DNA of 64,000 nucleotides from Bacteroidota bacterium (GCA_016721765.1 JADKHO010000001.1:980001-1044000); one strand, 5' to 3'. Shown: positions 18,579-28,542, counted from the first letter of the stretch. Notes: generated by a model from the letters alone, not told the origin. Numbers and translations: made by a program.

Positions 18579-18586
18579 TAAATTCG
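18579..18586 (+). promoter_or_regulatory. Possible tRNA-Cys promoter element
   Basis: TAAATTCG differs from TAnnTTTG by one base and ends 17 bases before the tRNA. It would give a transcript starting about 12 bases upstream of the mature end. Confidence 0.35.
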
Positions 18587-18603
18587 CACCTTCAAAAACA
18601 AAA

Positions 18604-18674
18604 GGTCTCGTGGCCGAGCGGTTAGGCAGAGGTCTGCAAAACCTTGTACAGCGGTTCAAATCCGCTCGAGACCT
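18604..18674 (+). tRNA. tRNA-Cys (GCA)
   Basis: A 71-base cloverleaf: 7-bp acceptor GGTCTCG/CGAGACC, D arm with GCC/GGC, anticodon stem GAGGT/ACCTT around loop CTGCAAA (anticodon GCA), and T arm AGCGG/CCGCT with loop TTCAAAT. The discriminator base is T. CCA is not encoded. A terminator follows immediately. Confidence 0.97.
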
Positions 18675-18675
18675 C

Positions 18676-18714
18676 AAAAAAACCCATCTTTATTAGTAAG
18701 ATGGGTTTTTGTTT
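18676..18714. terminator. Bidirectional intrinsic terminator
   Basis: A 10-bp perfect stem AACCCATCTT/AAGATGGGTT with a 7-base loop, flanked by A residues on the left and T residues on the right, so it can end both the tRNA transcript and the convergent LutB-like gene. Confidence 0.88.
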
Positions 18715-18785
18715 TTAAGAGCAATGAATTTTGAACAAACTAAATTTTAGGCTACCAATCCATTAAAATAATGTCAGAAAATCTA

Positions 18786-20165
18786 TTATTTAATACCCTT
18801 TCTTTCTCTCCACAATTGATTAAATGATTTTTGGGCAACCGTTGGTATTTCACGTCTTTCGCCCCATGATTTTTTAAAGAACTGACGGAGCATGAAGTTT
18901 TTCAGTTTGGCACCTCCTTTATCCATGCTGCTGCGTTTTAACATAGCAGTTTTCCAAAAATAAATTGCCAATTTCTCGGTTTTACCGGGTGGTGATATTT
19001 TAATTGAATCGGTGCGGTTTTGTTGTAACAGCTTAGGAAAATCTATTTTAACAGGACATTCCGATACACATTCCATTGCTGAGGGAGAAGCAAAACTCAA
19101 ATATTTATAGGTCTCCATTCCTTGCATTAATGGACTAATTATGGATCCAATAGGGCCGTTATAAACCGTTTGATAAGCGTGCCCTCCAATATTTTTATAA
19201 ACCGGGCATACATTAAAACAGGCCCCACATTTAATACATCCTAATGCAGGACGTTGAGTAGTTTTTGCTAGCACATCGCTGCGACCATTGTCTAATAATA
19301 TCACATACATTTCCTCCGGTCCATCCGATTCCTCATTCATTTTTGGACCTGAAATTAAATGTGCATAACCTGTAGTATGACCGCCAATGCTATGTACAGC
19401 GTATAAGTGTAAAAATAAATCTAAATCGTTTAAGCTTGGAATTATTTCCTCAATGCCTACCAGAATAATTTGTGTCTTTGCTTGTGCGGATAACTGAGCG
19501 GCATTTGCTTCATTCTCAAAAATTACTGCAGAGCCGGTATCAGCAACTAAAACATTTGGAGCGAGTATAGAGATTTCATTGGTGATTAATTCTTCTTCAA
19601 TTGAATTGCTTATTGCAGTTGCTATTTGATGGGCAGTTGCATTGTCAGTTAAATTGAACTTATTTTTTAGCAGTTCAAAACTACTTTCGGCAGAACGATG
19701 AAGTGTTGGAAAAACCAGGTGATACGGCGCTTCACCGGCTAAATTTTGAATAAAATTGCCGGAATCACTTTCAATAACTTTAATATTATTTTCGGATAAT
19801 TTTTGATTAATAGCAAGCTCATCAAAAATTTGAGCACGATTTTTAGCTAAGCTTTTTGCTGTTCTTTTCTCACTTATCTTTATTATCTCCGCAATTGCTT
19901 CATTTTTATCCTGCGCCCAAATTACCTTACCACCCTTTTTGGTAAAATTTGCTTCAAATTCAATAAGGTACTTATCAAGGTTATCGAGTGTTTTATTTTT
20001 TATAAAAGCAGCTCTGGTCTTAGCAAGTTCCAAATCACTGTAAAAATTCTTTGCTTGAACAACTAAAGTTCTGGTATTAGAAAGCTTTTCGTATATAATT
20101 TCACGGTGAGATGCATCAAATGCAATTGCATCTATCGCTTCAAAAAATTTTGCTTCGGGTTTCAT
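18786..20165 (-). CDS. LutB-like LUD-domain iron-sulfur protein
   Basis: 459 residues from the ATG at 20165, preceded by the AAGAAAGAAGGA purine-rich stretch; an earlier start at 20222 would overlap rpiB by 47 bases. It has an N-terminal LUD domain (VADTGSAVIFENE) and two Fe-S cysteine clusters, CIKCGACFNVCPVY (about 309-322) and CVSECP (about 365-370). LutB acts with LutA and LutC in lactate oxidation, but neither partner is next to it here, so the substrate is inferred only by family. It lies 10 bases after rpiB. Confidence 0.82.
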   Translation of the reverse strand: MKPEAKFFEAIDAIAFDASHREIIYEKLSNTRTLVVQAKNFYSDLELAKTRAAFIKNKTLDNLDKYLIEFEANFTKKGGKVIWAQDKNEAIAEIIKISEKRTAKSLAKNRAQIFDELAINQKLSENNIKVIESDSGNFIQNLAGEAPYHLVFPTLHRSAESSFELLKNKFNLTDNATAHQIATAISNSIEEELITNEISILAPNVLVADTGSAVIFENEANAAQLSAQAKTQIILVGIEEIIPSLNDLDLFLHLYAVHSIGGHTTGYAHLISGPKMNEESDGPEEMYVILLDNGRSDVLAKTTQRPALGCIKCGACFNVCPVYKNIGGHAYQTVYNGPIGSIISPLMQGMETYKYLSFASPSAMECVSECPVKIDFPKLLQQNRTDSIKISPPGKTEKLAIYFWKTAMLKRSSMDKGGAKLKNFMLRQFFKKSWGERREIPTVAQKSFNQLWRERKGIK

Positions 20166-20175
20166 TCCTTCTTTC

Positions 20176-20613
20176 TTAACACGATATTTTTGTAACCCTA
20201 TCTTCGTGGCGTCCGCCTTCAAACGCTGTGTTTAAAAATATTTTCACCATCTCTTGCGCCTCTGAAACAGAAATAAAACGAGCCGGCAATGAAATAATAT
20301 TAGCATTGTTGTGCTGTCGTGCCAGCTCCGCAATTTCTTTTGTCCAGCACAATGCAGCACGAATGCCATTGTGCTTATTAGCAGCCATGTTCACCCCATT
20401 ACCACTTCCGCAAACCAAAACACCAAAATCTACCACTTTACTTTCTACGGCAAGTGCAACCGGATGTGCAAAATCTGGATAATCAACACGTTCTTCTGAA
20501 TGCGTTCCAAAATCCACAATTTCACAATTAAGTTGTGCTATAAAGTGTATCAACGATTCTTTAAGAAGGTAACCTGCATGATCGGCACCTATAGCTATTT
20601 TAAGTTTATTCAT
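20176..20613 (-). CDS. rpiB: Ribose-5-phosphate isomerase B
   Basis: 145 residues. It interconverts ribose-5-phosphate and ribulose-5-phosphate in the pentose phosphate pathway. IAIGADHAGY (with D11/H12) and VCGSGNGVNMAANK (active Cys68) are the family signatures. It forms an operon with the LutB-like gene, which is 10 bases downstream. Confidence 0.95.
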   Translation of the reverse strand: MNKLKIAIGADHAGYLLKESLIHFIAQLNCEIVDFGTHSEERVDYPDFAHPVALAVESKVVDFGVLVCGSGNGVNMAANKHNGIRAALCWTKEIAELARQHNNANIISLPARFISVSEAQEMVKIFLNTAFEGGRHEDRVTKISC

Positions 20614-21169
20614 ACCTTTATGTCAATTCTAATAATGGATGGGATGTTGGAATTCTGCTCAAAGCAACAAAAATAAAACTTTATGTTCAGTATTTTTTCC
20701 TCCCGCAGAGTATATAAAAAACATATTAACAAATAGTTCTTTTTGAAAAAAATAAGGCATTGATTTTAAGCACATTTTAAAACTAAACAATTAACAGCTT
20801 TTATGTTCATATTTTATATTGCTGTTTGTTTCTTTGTAAAACTAAAATGTGAGTAGTTCATAACTATCCATGTATAGGAAAACTTAGCAATAAATACCAC
20901 TATCCAAATTTTTAGTTGCCTTCTATTTTCTGACAAGCTATTAACAAAATGAAAATACATATTTAGAAAAATATATCAGGTAAAAGGTTTATTAACATCC
21001 TGTATAAAATCAATACAAAACATCAAAACCAATAACTTAGGCGGTGTACAAATTGTTATTAAAAAATAAGAACTAAGTTGAACAAGGAATTTGTACTAAA
21101 ATTAGTAACAGTACTAACAGACTAATAACATTAATAAGATTTAAAATTTTAAAAAATTCTTTTATTAAT
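20614..21169. other. 556-bp AT-rich intergenic region
   Basis: No gene or recognisable RNA was seen. It holds the divergent promoters of rpiB and nadA. The rpiB -7 element (TATTTTTG, minus strand) is at 20668-20675. Near nadA, GTACTAA occurs at 21093-21099 and 21111-21117, with the inverted TTAGTAAC at 21102-21109. An imperfect direct repeat of TTTATGTTCA followed by TATTTT occurs around 20680 and 20801. Confidence 0.5.
20668..20675 (-). promoter_or_regulatory. rpiB -7 promoter element
   Basis: TATTTTTG on the minus strand fits TAnnTTTG, 54 bases before the rpiB ATG. Confidence 0.45.
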
Positions 21170-22159
21170 ATGAATACAAGTGAAGTTGAAAAAAAAGGAT
21201 TTCTGGAGGTAGAAATAGACGTATCTTTGGATTTATTCGCAGAAATAGAAAAACTCAAAAAGGAAAAAAATGCAGTTATACTTGCACATTATTATCAAAA
21301 CCCTGACATACAGGATGTAGCGGATTATATTGGTGATAGTTTAGGACTTTCTCAACAAGCAGCAAAAACAAAAGCGGATATCATCGTGTTTGCCGGAGTA
21401 CATTTTATGGCTGAAACGGCAAAAATTTTATCGCCAACAAAAAAAGTATTATTGCCCGATTTAAAAGCCGGCTGCTCTTTAGCCGATTCATGCACCGCCG
21501 AAAAATTTTCAGCTTTCAAGCAAGCACATCCCGACCACCTGGTAATTTCGTATGTAAACTGTTCGGCCGAAATTAAAGCCCTAACCGATATTGTATGCAC
21601 TAGCACAAATGCTGTTCAAATAGTGGAAAGTTTAGCACCCGACCAAAAAATTATTTTTGCTCCGGATAAAAATTTAGGTACCTACATCAATAAAAAAACA
21701 GGAAGAAATATGTTGCTTTGGGACGGAGCATGCATGGTACATGAAATTTTTTCATTGCAAAAAATTTCCAAATTGCAGCTGCAACATCCAACAGCTAAAT
21801 TAATTGCACATCCCGAATGCGAAACACCAATTCTTGAACGATCAGATTTTATTGGGAGTACAACTGCTTTATTGAATTATACAATAAAAAGTGCTGACAA
21901 TGAATTTATTGTAGCTACAGAATCGGGCATAATACATCAAATGCAAAAGTCATCTCCTCACAAAACATTTATACCCGCACCCCCTAATAATACATGTGCT
22001 TGCAACGATTGTCCACATATGAAATTGAATACACTCGAAAAACTGTATACTTGTTTGAAATACGAAACACCTGAAATTTTTATGGAGGAAAGCCTCAGAA
22101 AGAAAGCGGAAGGTTCGATTTTAAAAATGCTTGAAATATCTGCAAAGTTGGGCTTGTAA
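21170..22159 (+). CDS. nadA: Quinolinate synthase A
   Basis: 329 residues. It condenses iminoaspartate with dihydroxyacetone phosphate to quinolinate in NAD synthesis, with a 4Fe-4S cluster. Visible landmarks are AHYYQNPDIQDVADYIGDS, GCSLADSC (Cys102), HPECETP (Cys217) and CACNDCPHMKLNTL (Cys281), the three likely cluster ligands. nadB and nadC are not adjacent. The preceding region is long and carries possible operator half-sites. Confidence 0.95.
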   Translation: MNTSEVEKKGFLEVEIDVSLDLFAEIEKLKKEKNAVILAHYYQNPDIQDVADYIGDSLGLSQQAAKTKADIIVFAGVHFMAETAKILSPTKKVLLPDLKAGCSLADSCTAEKFSAFKQAHPDHLVISYVNCSAEIKALTDIVCTSTNAVQIVESLAPDQKIIFAPDKNLGTYINKKTGRNMLLWDGACMVHEIFSLQKISKLQLQHPTAKLIAHPECETPILERSDFIGSTTALLNYTIKSADNEFIVATESGIIHQMQKSSPHKTFIPAPPNNTCACNDCPHMKLNTLEKLYTCLKYETPEIFMEESLRKKAEGSILKMLEISAKLGL

Positions 22160-22204
22160 GAACAATAATGCTAACAATAAGTTAATAAGATTTTAGTTTT
22201 TCAA

Positions 22205-23806
22205 ATGAATCCAGTAGAAAGCAAAAGGAATTTGTATCGACGCAGAAAACATGTTAATAAGCAGTTGATAGGCAGTTTATTTTTAGTGATTTTTTGTTGC
22301 GGTTTTTTAAAAATTTCGGCGTGCTACGCACAAAGCAACACCGGGGGCGAAATACCGAAAAATGGACCGATAAAATTTTACTATCCCAATGGAAAAGTTT
22401 CCAGTGAAGGAAATATGGTTAACGGGAAACCAGATGGATATTGGAAAACTTTTTATGAAAACGAAGTGCTCAAATCGGAAGGCAATAGAAAAAATTTTCA
22501 ATTAGACAGCACATGGAAGTTTTATAACGAACAAGGTGTATTAACTAGCGAGTACTTTTACCGAGAAGGGAAAAAGAACGGTATCAAAAAACTGTTTAAT
22601 TCCGAAAGTCAAAAGCTAGTTTCAGAAGAAAATTTTGTAAACGATGTGAAACAAGGCTATACGTTTTTTTATAAAGAGGATTACAAATACAAAGAAGTTC
22701 CCTTTGTAAATGGTAAAGAAGAGGGTATTGGTAGGGAGTTTTCAAAGGATAGTTTAATTCTTACCATTACGGTTTACAAAAACGGATATGTAACACGAGA
22801 AGAAAAAATTAATAGAAAAGACAAATTTGGAAAGAAACAAGGCAACTGGAAAAGTTTTTACCCCAATGCAACAATCCACACAGAGTGCCGCTATACGGAT
22901 GATTTGCTGGATGGATATTTTAAAGAATACGGGCTTGATGGAAATTTAATTAAGACCGAGAAATACGATTACGGTGTGTTGAAAAAAAATGTAGCGGAAC
23001 TGGTAAAATTGGATGTACAAAACGATTATTATCCAAGCGGAAAAATAAAATCATCCGGAACATTTAAAGAAGGAAATGCCGAAGGTGTAACACGTTACTA
23101 CAGTGAGGAAGGAAAAATTATTAACTCAAAAGTGTATAAAGATGGTGAGTTAATTGGCGAAGGAGTTTACGATGAAAAGGGCTATCAGCAAGGCAAATGG
23201 AAAGAGTATTATCCATCGGGAGAATTGCGGGCAGAAGGAGAATACATTGATGGGCGCAGAAATGGCGACTGGGTTTTCTACCATCAAAATGGAAAATTGG
23301 AACAAAAAGGAAAGTTCCTAAAGGGAGCAAAACCGAGCGGAAATTGGGTGTGGTATTACGAGAGCGGAAATTTGTTGCGCGAGGAAAAATTTACAGCAGG
23401 TTTAGAAGAAGGAACAATGATCGAATACAATGATAGCGGTCGTGTAATCACAAAGGGCGACTATGTTGATGGCGAAAAAGAAGGTTTGTGGATGAGTGAA
23501 GATGGAGATGTTAGAGAGGAGGGGAATTATAAAAACGGTCAAAAAGATGGACTTTGGAAAACACATTACAAAAGCGGCAAACTTGCTTTTGAGGGCAAAT
23601 TTGTTGACGGAACACCGGACGGTAAGCACACCCATTATCATGATAATGGAAGGCTGAAGGAAGAGGGAAGTTACGCCATGGGAAGAAAAGAGGATAATTG
23701 GAAATACTACGATTACGAAGGAGTGCTGGAAACCACCATTAGTTATAAAAACGATGAAGAGCTTAAAATAGATGGTGTTAAAATGGTGGTTGGGGACGAA
23801 AAATAA
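22205..23806 (+). CDS. MORN_2/YwqK-type repeat protein, secreted or membrane-anchored
   Basis: 533 residues. A basic N-terminus and hydrophobic segment (about 20-36, ending ISACYAQ) look like a signal sequence. The rest is a run of about 14 MORN-variant repeats of roughly 23 residues with the core GxWxxYYxxGxLxxEGxYxxGxxxG. Such repeats occur in the YwqK family, labelled antitoxin in databases, but nothing here shows a toxin, so the function is unknown. It follows nadA by 45 bases and may be cotranscribed. Confidence 0.7.
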   Translation: MNPVESKRNLYRRRKHVNKQLIGSLFLVIFCCGFLKISACYAQSNTGGEIPKNGPIKFYYPNGKVSSEGNMVNGKPDGYWKTFYENEVLKSEGNRKNFQLDSTWKFYNEQGVLTSEYFYREGKKNGIKKLFNSESQKLVSEENFVNDVKQGYTFFYKEDYKYKEVPFVNGKEEGIGREFSKDSLILTITVYKNGYVTREEKINRKDKFGKKQGNWKSFYPNATIHTECRYTDDLLDGYFKEYGLDGNLIKTEKYDYGVLKKNVAELVKLDVQNDYYPSGKIKSSGTFKEGNAEGVTRYYSEEGKIINSKVYKDGELIGEGVYDEKGYQQGKWKEYYPSGELRAEGEYIDGRRNGDWVFYHQNGKLEQKGKFLKGAKPSGNWVWYYESGNLLREEKFTAGLEEGTMIEYNDSGRVITKGDYVDGEKEGLWMSEDGDVREEGNYKNGQKDGLWKTHYKSGKLAFEGKFVDGTPDGKHTHYHDNGRLKEEGSYAMGRKEDNWKYYDYEGVLETTISYKNDEELKIDGVKMVVGDEK

Positions 23807-23828
23807 CAGCAACAAATCAATATTTATT

Positions 23829-23852
23829 AAGGGGTTTACGCATCCCCTTTTC
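23829..23852 (+). terminator. Possible weak terminator
   Basis: AAGGGG (23829-23834) pairs with CCCCTT (23844-23849) across a 9-base loop, with a short T run after it. It lies just after the MORN-repeat gene. Confidence 0.4.
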
Positions 23853-23864
23853 TAAAAAAATTCG

Positions 23865-23872
23865 TAACTTTC
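23865..23872 (+). promoter_or_regulatory. Possible -7 promoter element of the PAS kinase operon
   Basis: TAACTTTC differs from TAnnTTTG by its last base and is followed by CGC. It lies 14 bases before the ATG at 23887. Confidence 0.35.
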
Positions 23873-23886
23873 CGCATGATACATTG

Positions 23887-26800
23887 ATGGGCATGGACAG
23901 TCTTTTATTGATAATTCTCTTTTGTTTTAATATCATAACCCTTGCTTTGATTTTTATTTTGCTTATCAACCGCAGGTTGAAAGAGCGAAAGCAGAAGTTA
24001 GAAGAGGAAAAATACAAATCGCTGTTTTCAAAAAGCAACGACGCCATCATGTTGATTAAAAACGGCGTTGTGGTTGAGATCAACGAACGATTTTTAGACT
24101 TGTTTGAGTGCAACGAAGAAGATGTGATGGGAGAAGATACGTTTAGTCTCTCGCCCGAAACACAGCCCGATGGAAGGGTTTCAAAAGAAAAGGGACAGGA
24201 AAAAAGAAGTGCTGCCCTGCAAGGAGAACCACAATTATTTTACTGGAAATATAAAAAAAAGCAAGGCGGACTTTTTGACGCTGAAGTTAGCCTTTCGGGA
24301 TTTATTTTTGATGACGACGAGATCGTACAGGCCATTATTCGGGATATTACAGAACGAACCGAAAATGAAACGAAACTCAAAGAGAGCGAGGAGCAATACC
24401 GATTGCTTTTCGAAAACAATCCCTTACCGATGTGGATTTCGGAGCGAAAATCGCTCCGTTTTGTGAATGTCAATAATGCCGCAATTAAGCATTATGGGTA
24501 TTCAAGAGAAGAGTTTTTGAAAATGTCGTTGCTCGATATTCGACCGGTTGAAAATAAGGTTGAAATGATTGACTTTTTGAGTAACAAAGGGGACAGTTCT
24601 GCCTCTTCAAACATGTATTTTTCGGGCGTTTGGAAACATATTCGAAAAGACGGTAGCATCATTGATGTGGAGGTGAGCAGAGGGAAAATGCTAGTTAATA
24701 ACAGCCAGTTTAACCTCTCGATAATTAACGACATCACCGACAAAAAACGAGTAGAAAAGAGCCTAAAAAAGAGCGAAGAGAGCTTTAGAATGTTGGCCGA
24801 AAATGCTGCGGATATTGTATTTCGTTTTGAGCGTGCGGGGATTCCTCACTTTTCGTATGTAAGTCCTGTGGTAACCGAAAGAACCGGATATACTCCATTC
24901 GAATTTTACGAGGACAATCAGCTGGTATTAAAACTATTGAACGCAGACACAACAAAGACAATTTTAAAAATAGCCAACGACTTTGAGAATCAGGTTAAAT
25001 TGATTCAAGAGTTAGAACACATGCCCACCGTTACAAGCATCACACGAAAGGATGGGCGCATAATTTGGATGGAAACGATCGTTAAGTTTATTTACAACGA
25101 ACGAAGAGAGTGGATTGCTGTTGAAGGTATCTCGAGAGATATAACCGAAAGAAAGCGACTCGAAAAGCAATTAGAAGAAAGTGAACAAGGCTACAAAACC
25201 TTGTTTGAAAATTCACCTGACGGGGTATTTATACACCTTGATGGAAGAATAATTTTTGCCAATCCAACCGGACTCGAAATGCTTGGCGTTTCGGATCTTT
25301 CAGAAATCGAGCACGAAACACTTTTTAGCTTTTTGTTACCAGAGTATCATGAAGCAGTAAAATCGAGGATGATAAGAGTGAAGGCAGGAGAGGTTGCCGA
25401 TTTTGAAGAATACGAAGTAATTAACAAGAAAGGTAAGCGACTAGAATTGGAGGCAAAGTCGATTCCAATGTTGTATCGCGGCAAGCAAGCTGTTCAGTTG
25501 GTTGTACACAATTTATCAGAAAAAAAACAAGTTGAACGAGAACGGCTGCGCGCGCAAATTGTAGAGGAAAGCAATGTGGTGCTTCATCGCGAGGTTGCGG
25601 AGCGGATAAAAGCCCAACGTGAACTGCAAGAATCTGAAAAGTACATTAAGAACATCATTAACTCATCGCTTGATATGATTATGGCTTCGGATGATTCTGG
25701 AAGAATAACAGAGTTTAATAGCGCAGCACAAATAACATTTGGATACAACAGTTATGAAGTTATAGGAAAGCCCTTCGATTTTTTGTATGCAAACTATGAT
25801 GAGTTTGAAAAAGTTTCGGCACAAATAAATGATATTGGATTATTTACAGGAGAAATTGTAAATAAAAAGAAAAATGGAGAGCAGTTTACCAGCTTTTTAA
25901 CGGCTTCTAAAATATTTGGTGAAGAAGGCGAATTAATAGGCTATGTGGGCGTTTCAAGAGATGTAACGGAGATTTATAAAGCGCAAGAAAAATTACGCCA
26001 AAGCGAAGAGCTTTACCGCGATTTGTTTGAAAATACTACTGAGATAATTCAAAGTGTTGATACACAAGGAAAGATTCAATATGTGAACACCATGTGGAGA
26101 GAAGCACTAGGCTACAAGGTAGAGGATGTTGAAAATGAAAATGTATTAAACTTTATTCATCCCGACTCAATAGAACACTGTAAGGAAGCTATGAATATGG
26201 TTTTTTCGGGCCAGAAAATCGACAATATTGAATTTGCATTTATAACCAAAGACAATCGTAAAATTTTAGTAGAAGGGAACCTGAGCTCCAAGAAAAACAA
26301 GGAAGGAGCAATTGTTGCCACAAGAGGTATTTTTAGGGACATTACTGAACGAAGAAGCGCCGAACAAACCATTAAGCTCAGTGAAGAAAGATATCGCGCC
26401 ATTTACGACCAGGCCTTTTTGGGAATAGCACGAATTGATTTGTCAGGAAGATATATTCAGGCCAACCAACAGATGTGCAAAATGTTGGGTTATACAGAGG
26501 AGGAGTTGATTCAAAAGTCAATTTACGATGTATCAAATACCGAAGATATTGAACTGCTTCAAGATATTATGAAACAGTTTTTGACAGGAGAAATAAAAAA
26601 CTTTACTACCGAGCGGAAATATAAACACAAGGATGGCTCTACCCTTTACTGCAACCTCACAACCTCTATTATAACTGACACAAATGGGAAACCGGACTAT
26701 TTAGTTAGTATTTGTGAAGACATCACCGAAAAAAAGGAAACGCAGGAAAAAATTAATGACCAAGCAGCAAAAATCAATGCAATTTTTGACAGCAGCACTC

Positions 26801-27795
26801 ACCTAATTTGGTCAGTAGATAGAAAAATCGCCCTCACCTCATTTAATAAAAATTATTCCGATGCGATTTTCAACTTATATGGAATAACACCTGAAATTTC
26901 GCAGGACAAGGACGCACCCAAAATAAAATTCGCTCCAGATGAATACCATGAATTTTGGGACAAGAAATATGCAGAAGCTTTTAAAGGGAAGCCGCAACAA
27001 TTTGAGACAAGGCAATTCGATAAAAACAACAACCTGGTGGTACGCGAAATCTTTTTGAGCCCTATTTATAAAGGAGACAACGAAATAGACGAGATTTCAG
27101 GAATAGCCCACGACATAACGGAGAAAAAGCTGGCAGAAGAGCAAATGAAGGAGTCCTTACAAGAAAAGGAAGTATTGTTAAAAGAAGTGCACCATCGGGT
27201 TAAAAACAACCTTCAGGTTATATCCAGCATCATGAACCTGCAATCGAGCTACATTAAAGATAAATATACGCTTGAAATGCTGCGTGAATTGCAAAATAGA
27301 ATAAAGTCAATGTCTTTTATTCATGAGAGTTTGTATCAAACATCCGCTTTTTCAAGTATTAAATTTTCAGAGTATGTTGTAACGCTCACCAAAAACTTAA
27401 TTCATTCCTATCGAATTTACAGTGGTTTAGTGGAGTTGCACCATGATGTAGATGAAATCTTTTTGAACCTTGACACGTCTATTCCTTGTGGATTAATTGT
27501 GAATGAATTGGTCTCAAACGCTCTAAAATATGCCTTCCCGGAAGGAAAAAGAGGAGAGGTATGGGTGCGCCTCAAAGAAATAGATAACCGTGTTACCCTC
27601 ACCATTAGCGACAATGGTGTTGGCTTGCCCCAAAAACTTGATTTTAGAAACACCGACTCCCTTGGATTACAACTTGTAACAAGTCTTGTAGAACAAATAA
27701 ACGGGGAAATATTTTGTGAAAACAAAATAGGTACTAAATTTACAGTCACATTTGAGTCTGAATTAACCAAAAAAATAAGTGATGTCAAAAACTAA
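23887..27795 (+). CDS. Multi-PAS sensor histidine kinase (HisKA_2 type)
   Basis: About 1302 residues; the start is ATG 23887 or 23893. A single N-terminal membrane segment (about 3-25) is followed by eight PAS/PAC units, most ending with a DITER/DITEK-like PAC tail and a short helix (KESEEQYR, KKSEESFR, RQSEELYR and similar). The kinase core is HisKA_2: EVHHRVKNNLQVISS near residue 1100, then a HATPase domain with the N-box NELVSNALKYAFPEG and the G1 box DNGVGLPQ. It would sense intracellular or redox signals through PAS cofactors, which cannot be read from sequence. It overlaps the response-regulator gene by 14 bases. Confidence 0.88.
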   Translation: MGMDSLLLIILFCFNIITLALIFILLINRRLKERKQKLEEEKYKSLFSKSNDAIMLIKNGVVVEINERFLDLFECNEEDVMGEDTFSLSPETQPDGRVSKEKGQEKRSAALQGEPQLFYWKYKKKQGGLFDAEVSLSGFIFDDDEIVQAIIRDITERTENETKLKESEEQYRLLFENNPLPMWISERKSLRFVNVNNAAIKHYGYSREEFLKMSLLDIRPVENKVEMIDFLSNKGDSSASSNMYFSGVWKHIRKDGSIIDVEVSRGKMLVNNSQFNLSIINDITDKKRVEKSLKKSEESFRMLAENAADIVFRFERAGIPHFSYVSPVVTERTGYTPFEFYEDNQLVLKLLNADTTKTILKIANDFENQVKLIQELEHMPTVTSITRKDGRIIWMETIVKFIYNERREWIAVEGISRDITERKRLEKQLEESEQGYKTLFENSPDGVFIHLDGRIIFANPTGLEMLGVSDLSEIEHETLFSFLLPEYHEAVKSRMIRVKAGEVADFEEYEVINKKGKRLELEAKSIPMLYRGKQAVQLVVHNLSEKKQVERERLRAQIVEESNVVLHREVAERIKAQRELQESEKYIKNIINSSLDMIMASDDSGRITEFNSAAQITFGYNSYEVIGKPFDFLYANYDEFEKVSAQINDIGLFTGEIVNKKKNGEQFTSFLTASKIFGEEGELIGYVGVSRDVTEIYKAQEKLRQSEELYRDLFENTTEIIQSVDTQGKIQYVNTMWREALGYKVEDVENENVLNFIHPDSIEHCKEAMNMVFSGQKIDNIEFAFITKDNRKILVEGNLSSKKNKEGAIVATRGIFRDITERRSAEQTIKLSEERYRAIYDQAFLGIARIDLSGRYIQANQQMCKMLGYTEEELIQKSIYDVSNTEDIELLQDIMKQFLTGEIKNFTTERKYKHKDGSTLYCNLTTSIITDTNGKPDYLVSICEDITEKKETQEKINDQAAKINAIFDSSTHLIWSVDRKIALTSFNKNYSDAIFNLYGITPEISQDKDAPKIKFAPDEYHEFWDKKYAEAFKGKPQQFETRQFDKNNNLVVREIFLSPIYKGDNEIDEISGIAHDITEKKLAEEQMKESLQEKEVLLKEVHHRVKNNLQVISSIMNLQSSYIKDKYTLEMLRELQNRIKSMSFIHESLYQTSAFSSIKFSEYVVTLTKNLIHSYRIYSGLVELHHDVDEIFLNLDTSIPCGLIVNELVSNALKYAFPEGKRGEVWVRLKEIDNRVTLTISDNGVGLPQKLDFRNTDSLGLQLVTSLVEQINGEIFCENKIGTKFTVTFESELTKKISDVKN

Positions 27796-28537
27796 TATTC
27801 TGATTGTAGAAGATGAAAGCATTGTTGCAAAAGATATTGCCCAAAGCTTAAAAAAACTGGGTTATCATGTTATTGATACGGTTAACAGCGGTGAGGCTGC
27901 TGTGTTAGTAGCAGACGAAAAGAAGCCCGATTTGGTTTTAATGGACATCATGCTAAAAGGTGAAATGAGCGGTATTGATGCAGCAAATTTTATTCATGAA
28001 AAAAACAACATTCCGGTAATTTTTCTTACCGCTTATGCAGACGAAAGTACTTTAAGTAAAGCAAAAATATCGGAACCCTATGGGTATATCATTAAGCCCT
28101 TTAAGGAAATTGATTTACATTCAAATATCGAAATGGCGCTTTACAAACACCAAAAGGCAATTGAACTAAAAAAGGAAAGAGACTTCCTTTTCTCTCTTGT
28201 TGAAAGCCAGGAAAGCACACCGGATATTCTGTTTATTAAATCCAACTCCAAGTTGGTGAAGGTGCAAACGGTTGATATTTTTTATGTTGAAGCATTGAAG
28301 GATTATGTAATAGTTAATACCCTCAACGCACGCTATACCATTCACTCCACAATGAAAGACATTGAAGCAAAACTTCCTCAAAAGGAATTTGTGCGTGTGC
28401 ATCGCTCGTTTATTGTGCGCATTGATAAAATTATTAGTATCGAGCAACCGTATCTAATTATTGAACATGAAAAGAAGCCGATTCCAATTGGCGGCTCGCA
28501 CAAGGAGGAGTTAATGAGCCGATTAAATCTGCTCTAA
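27782..28537 (+). CDS. LytTR-family response regulator
   Basis: 251 residues from the ATG at 27782. Receiver domain 1-120 has the acidic pair (VEDES) and phospho-acceptor Asp in PDLVLMDIML. A C-terminal LytTR DNA-binding domain spans about 150-248 (VQTVDIFYVEALKDYVIV, FVRVHRSFIV, IPIGGSHKEEL). It is surely the partner of the overlapping PAS kinase. Its target genes are unknown. Confidence 0.9.
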   Translation: MSKTNILIVEDESIVAKDIAQSLKKLGYHVIDTVNSGEAAVLVADEKKPDLVLMDIMLKGEMSGIDAANFIHEKNNIPVIFLTAYADESTLSKAKISEPYGYIIKPFKEIDLHSNIEMALYKHQKAIELKKERDFLFSLVESQESTPDILFIKSNSKLVKVQTVDIFYVEALKDYVIVNTLNARYTIHSTMKDIEAKLPQKEFVRVHRSFIVRIDKIISIEQPYLIIEHEKKPIPIGGSHKEELMSRLNLL

Positions 28538-28542
28538 ACAAT

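Noticed and set aside
22205..23806. Toxin-antitoxin locus suggested by the YwqK label of MORN_2 proteins
   Set aside because: No toxin-like gene adjacent; the protein has a signal sequence and only MORN-type repeats.
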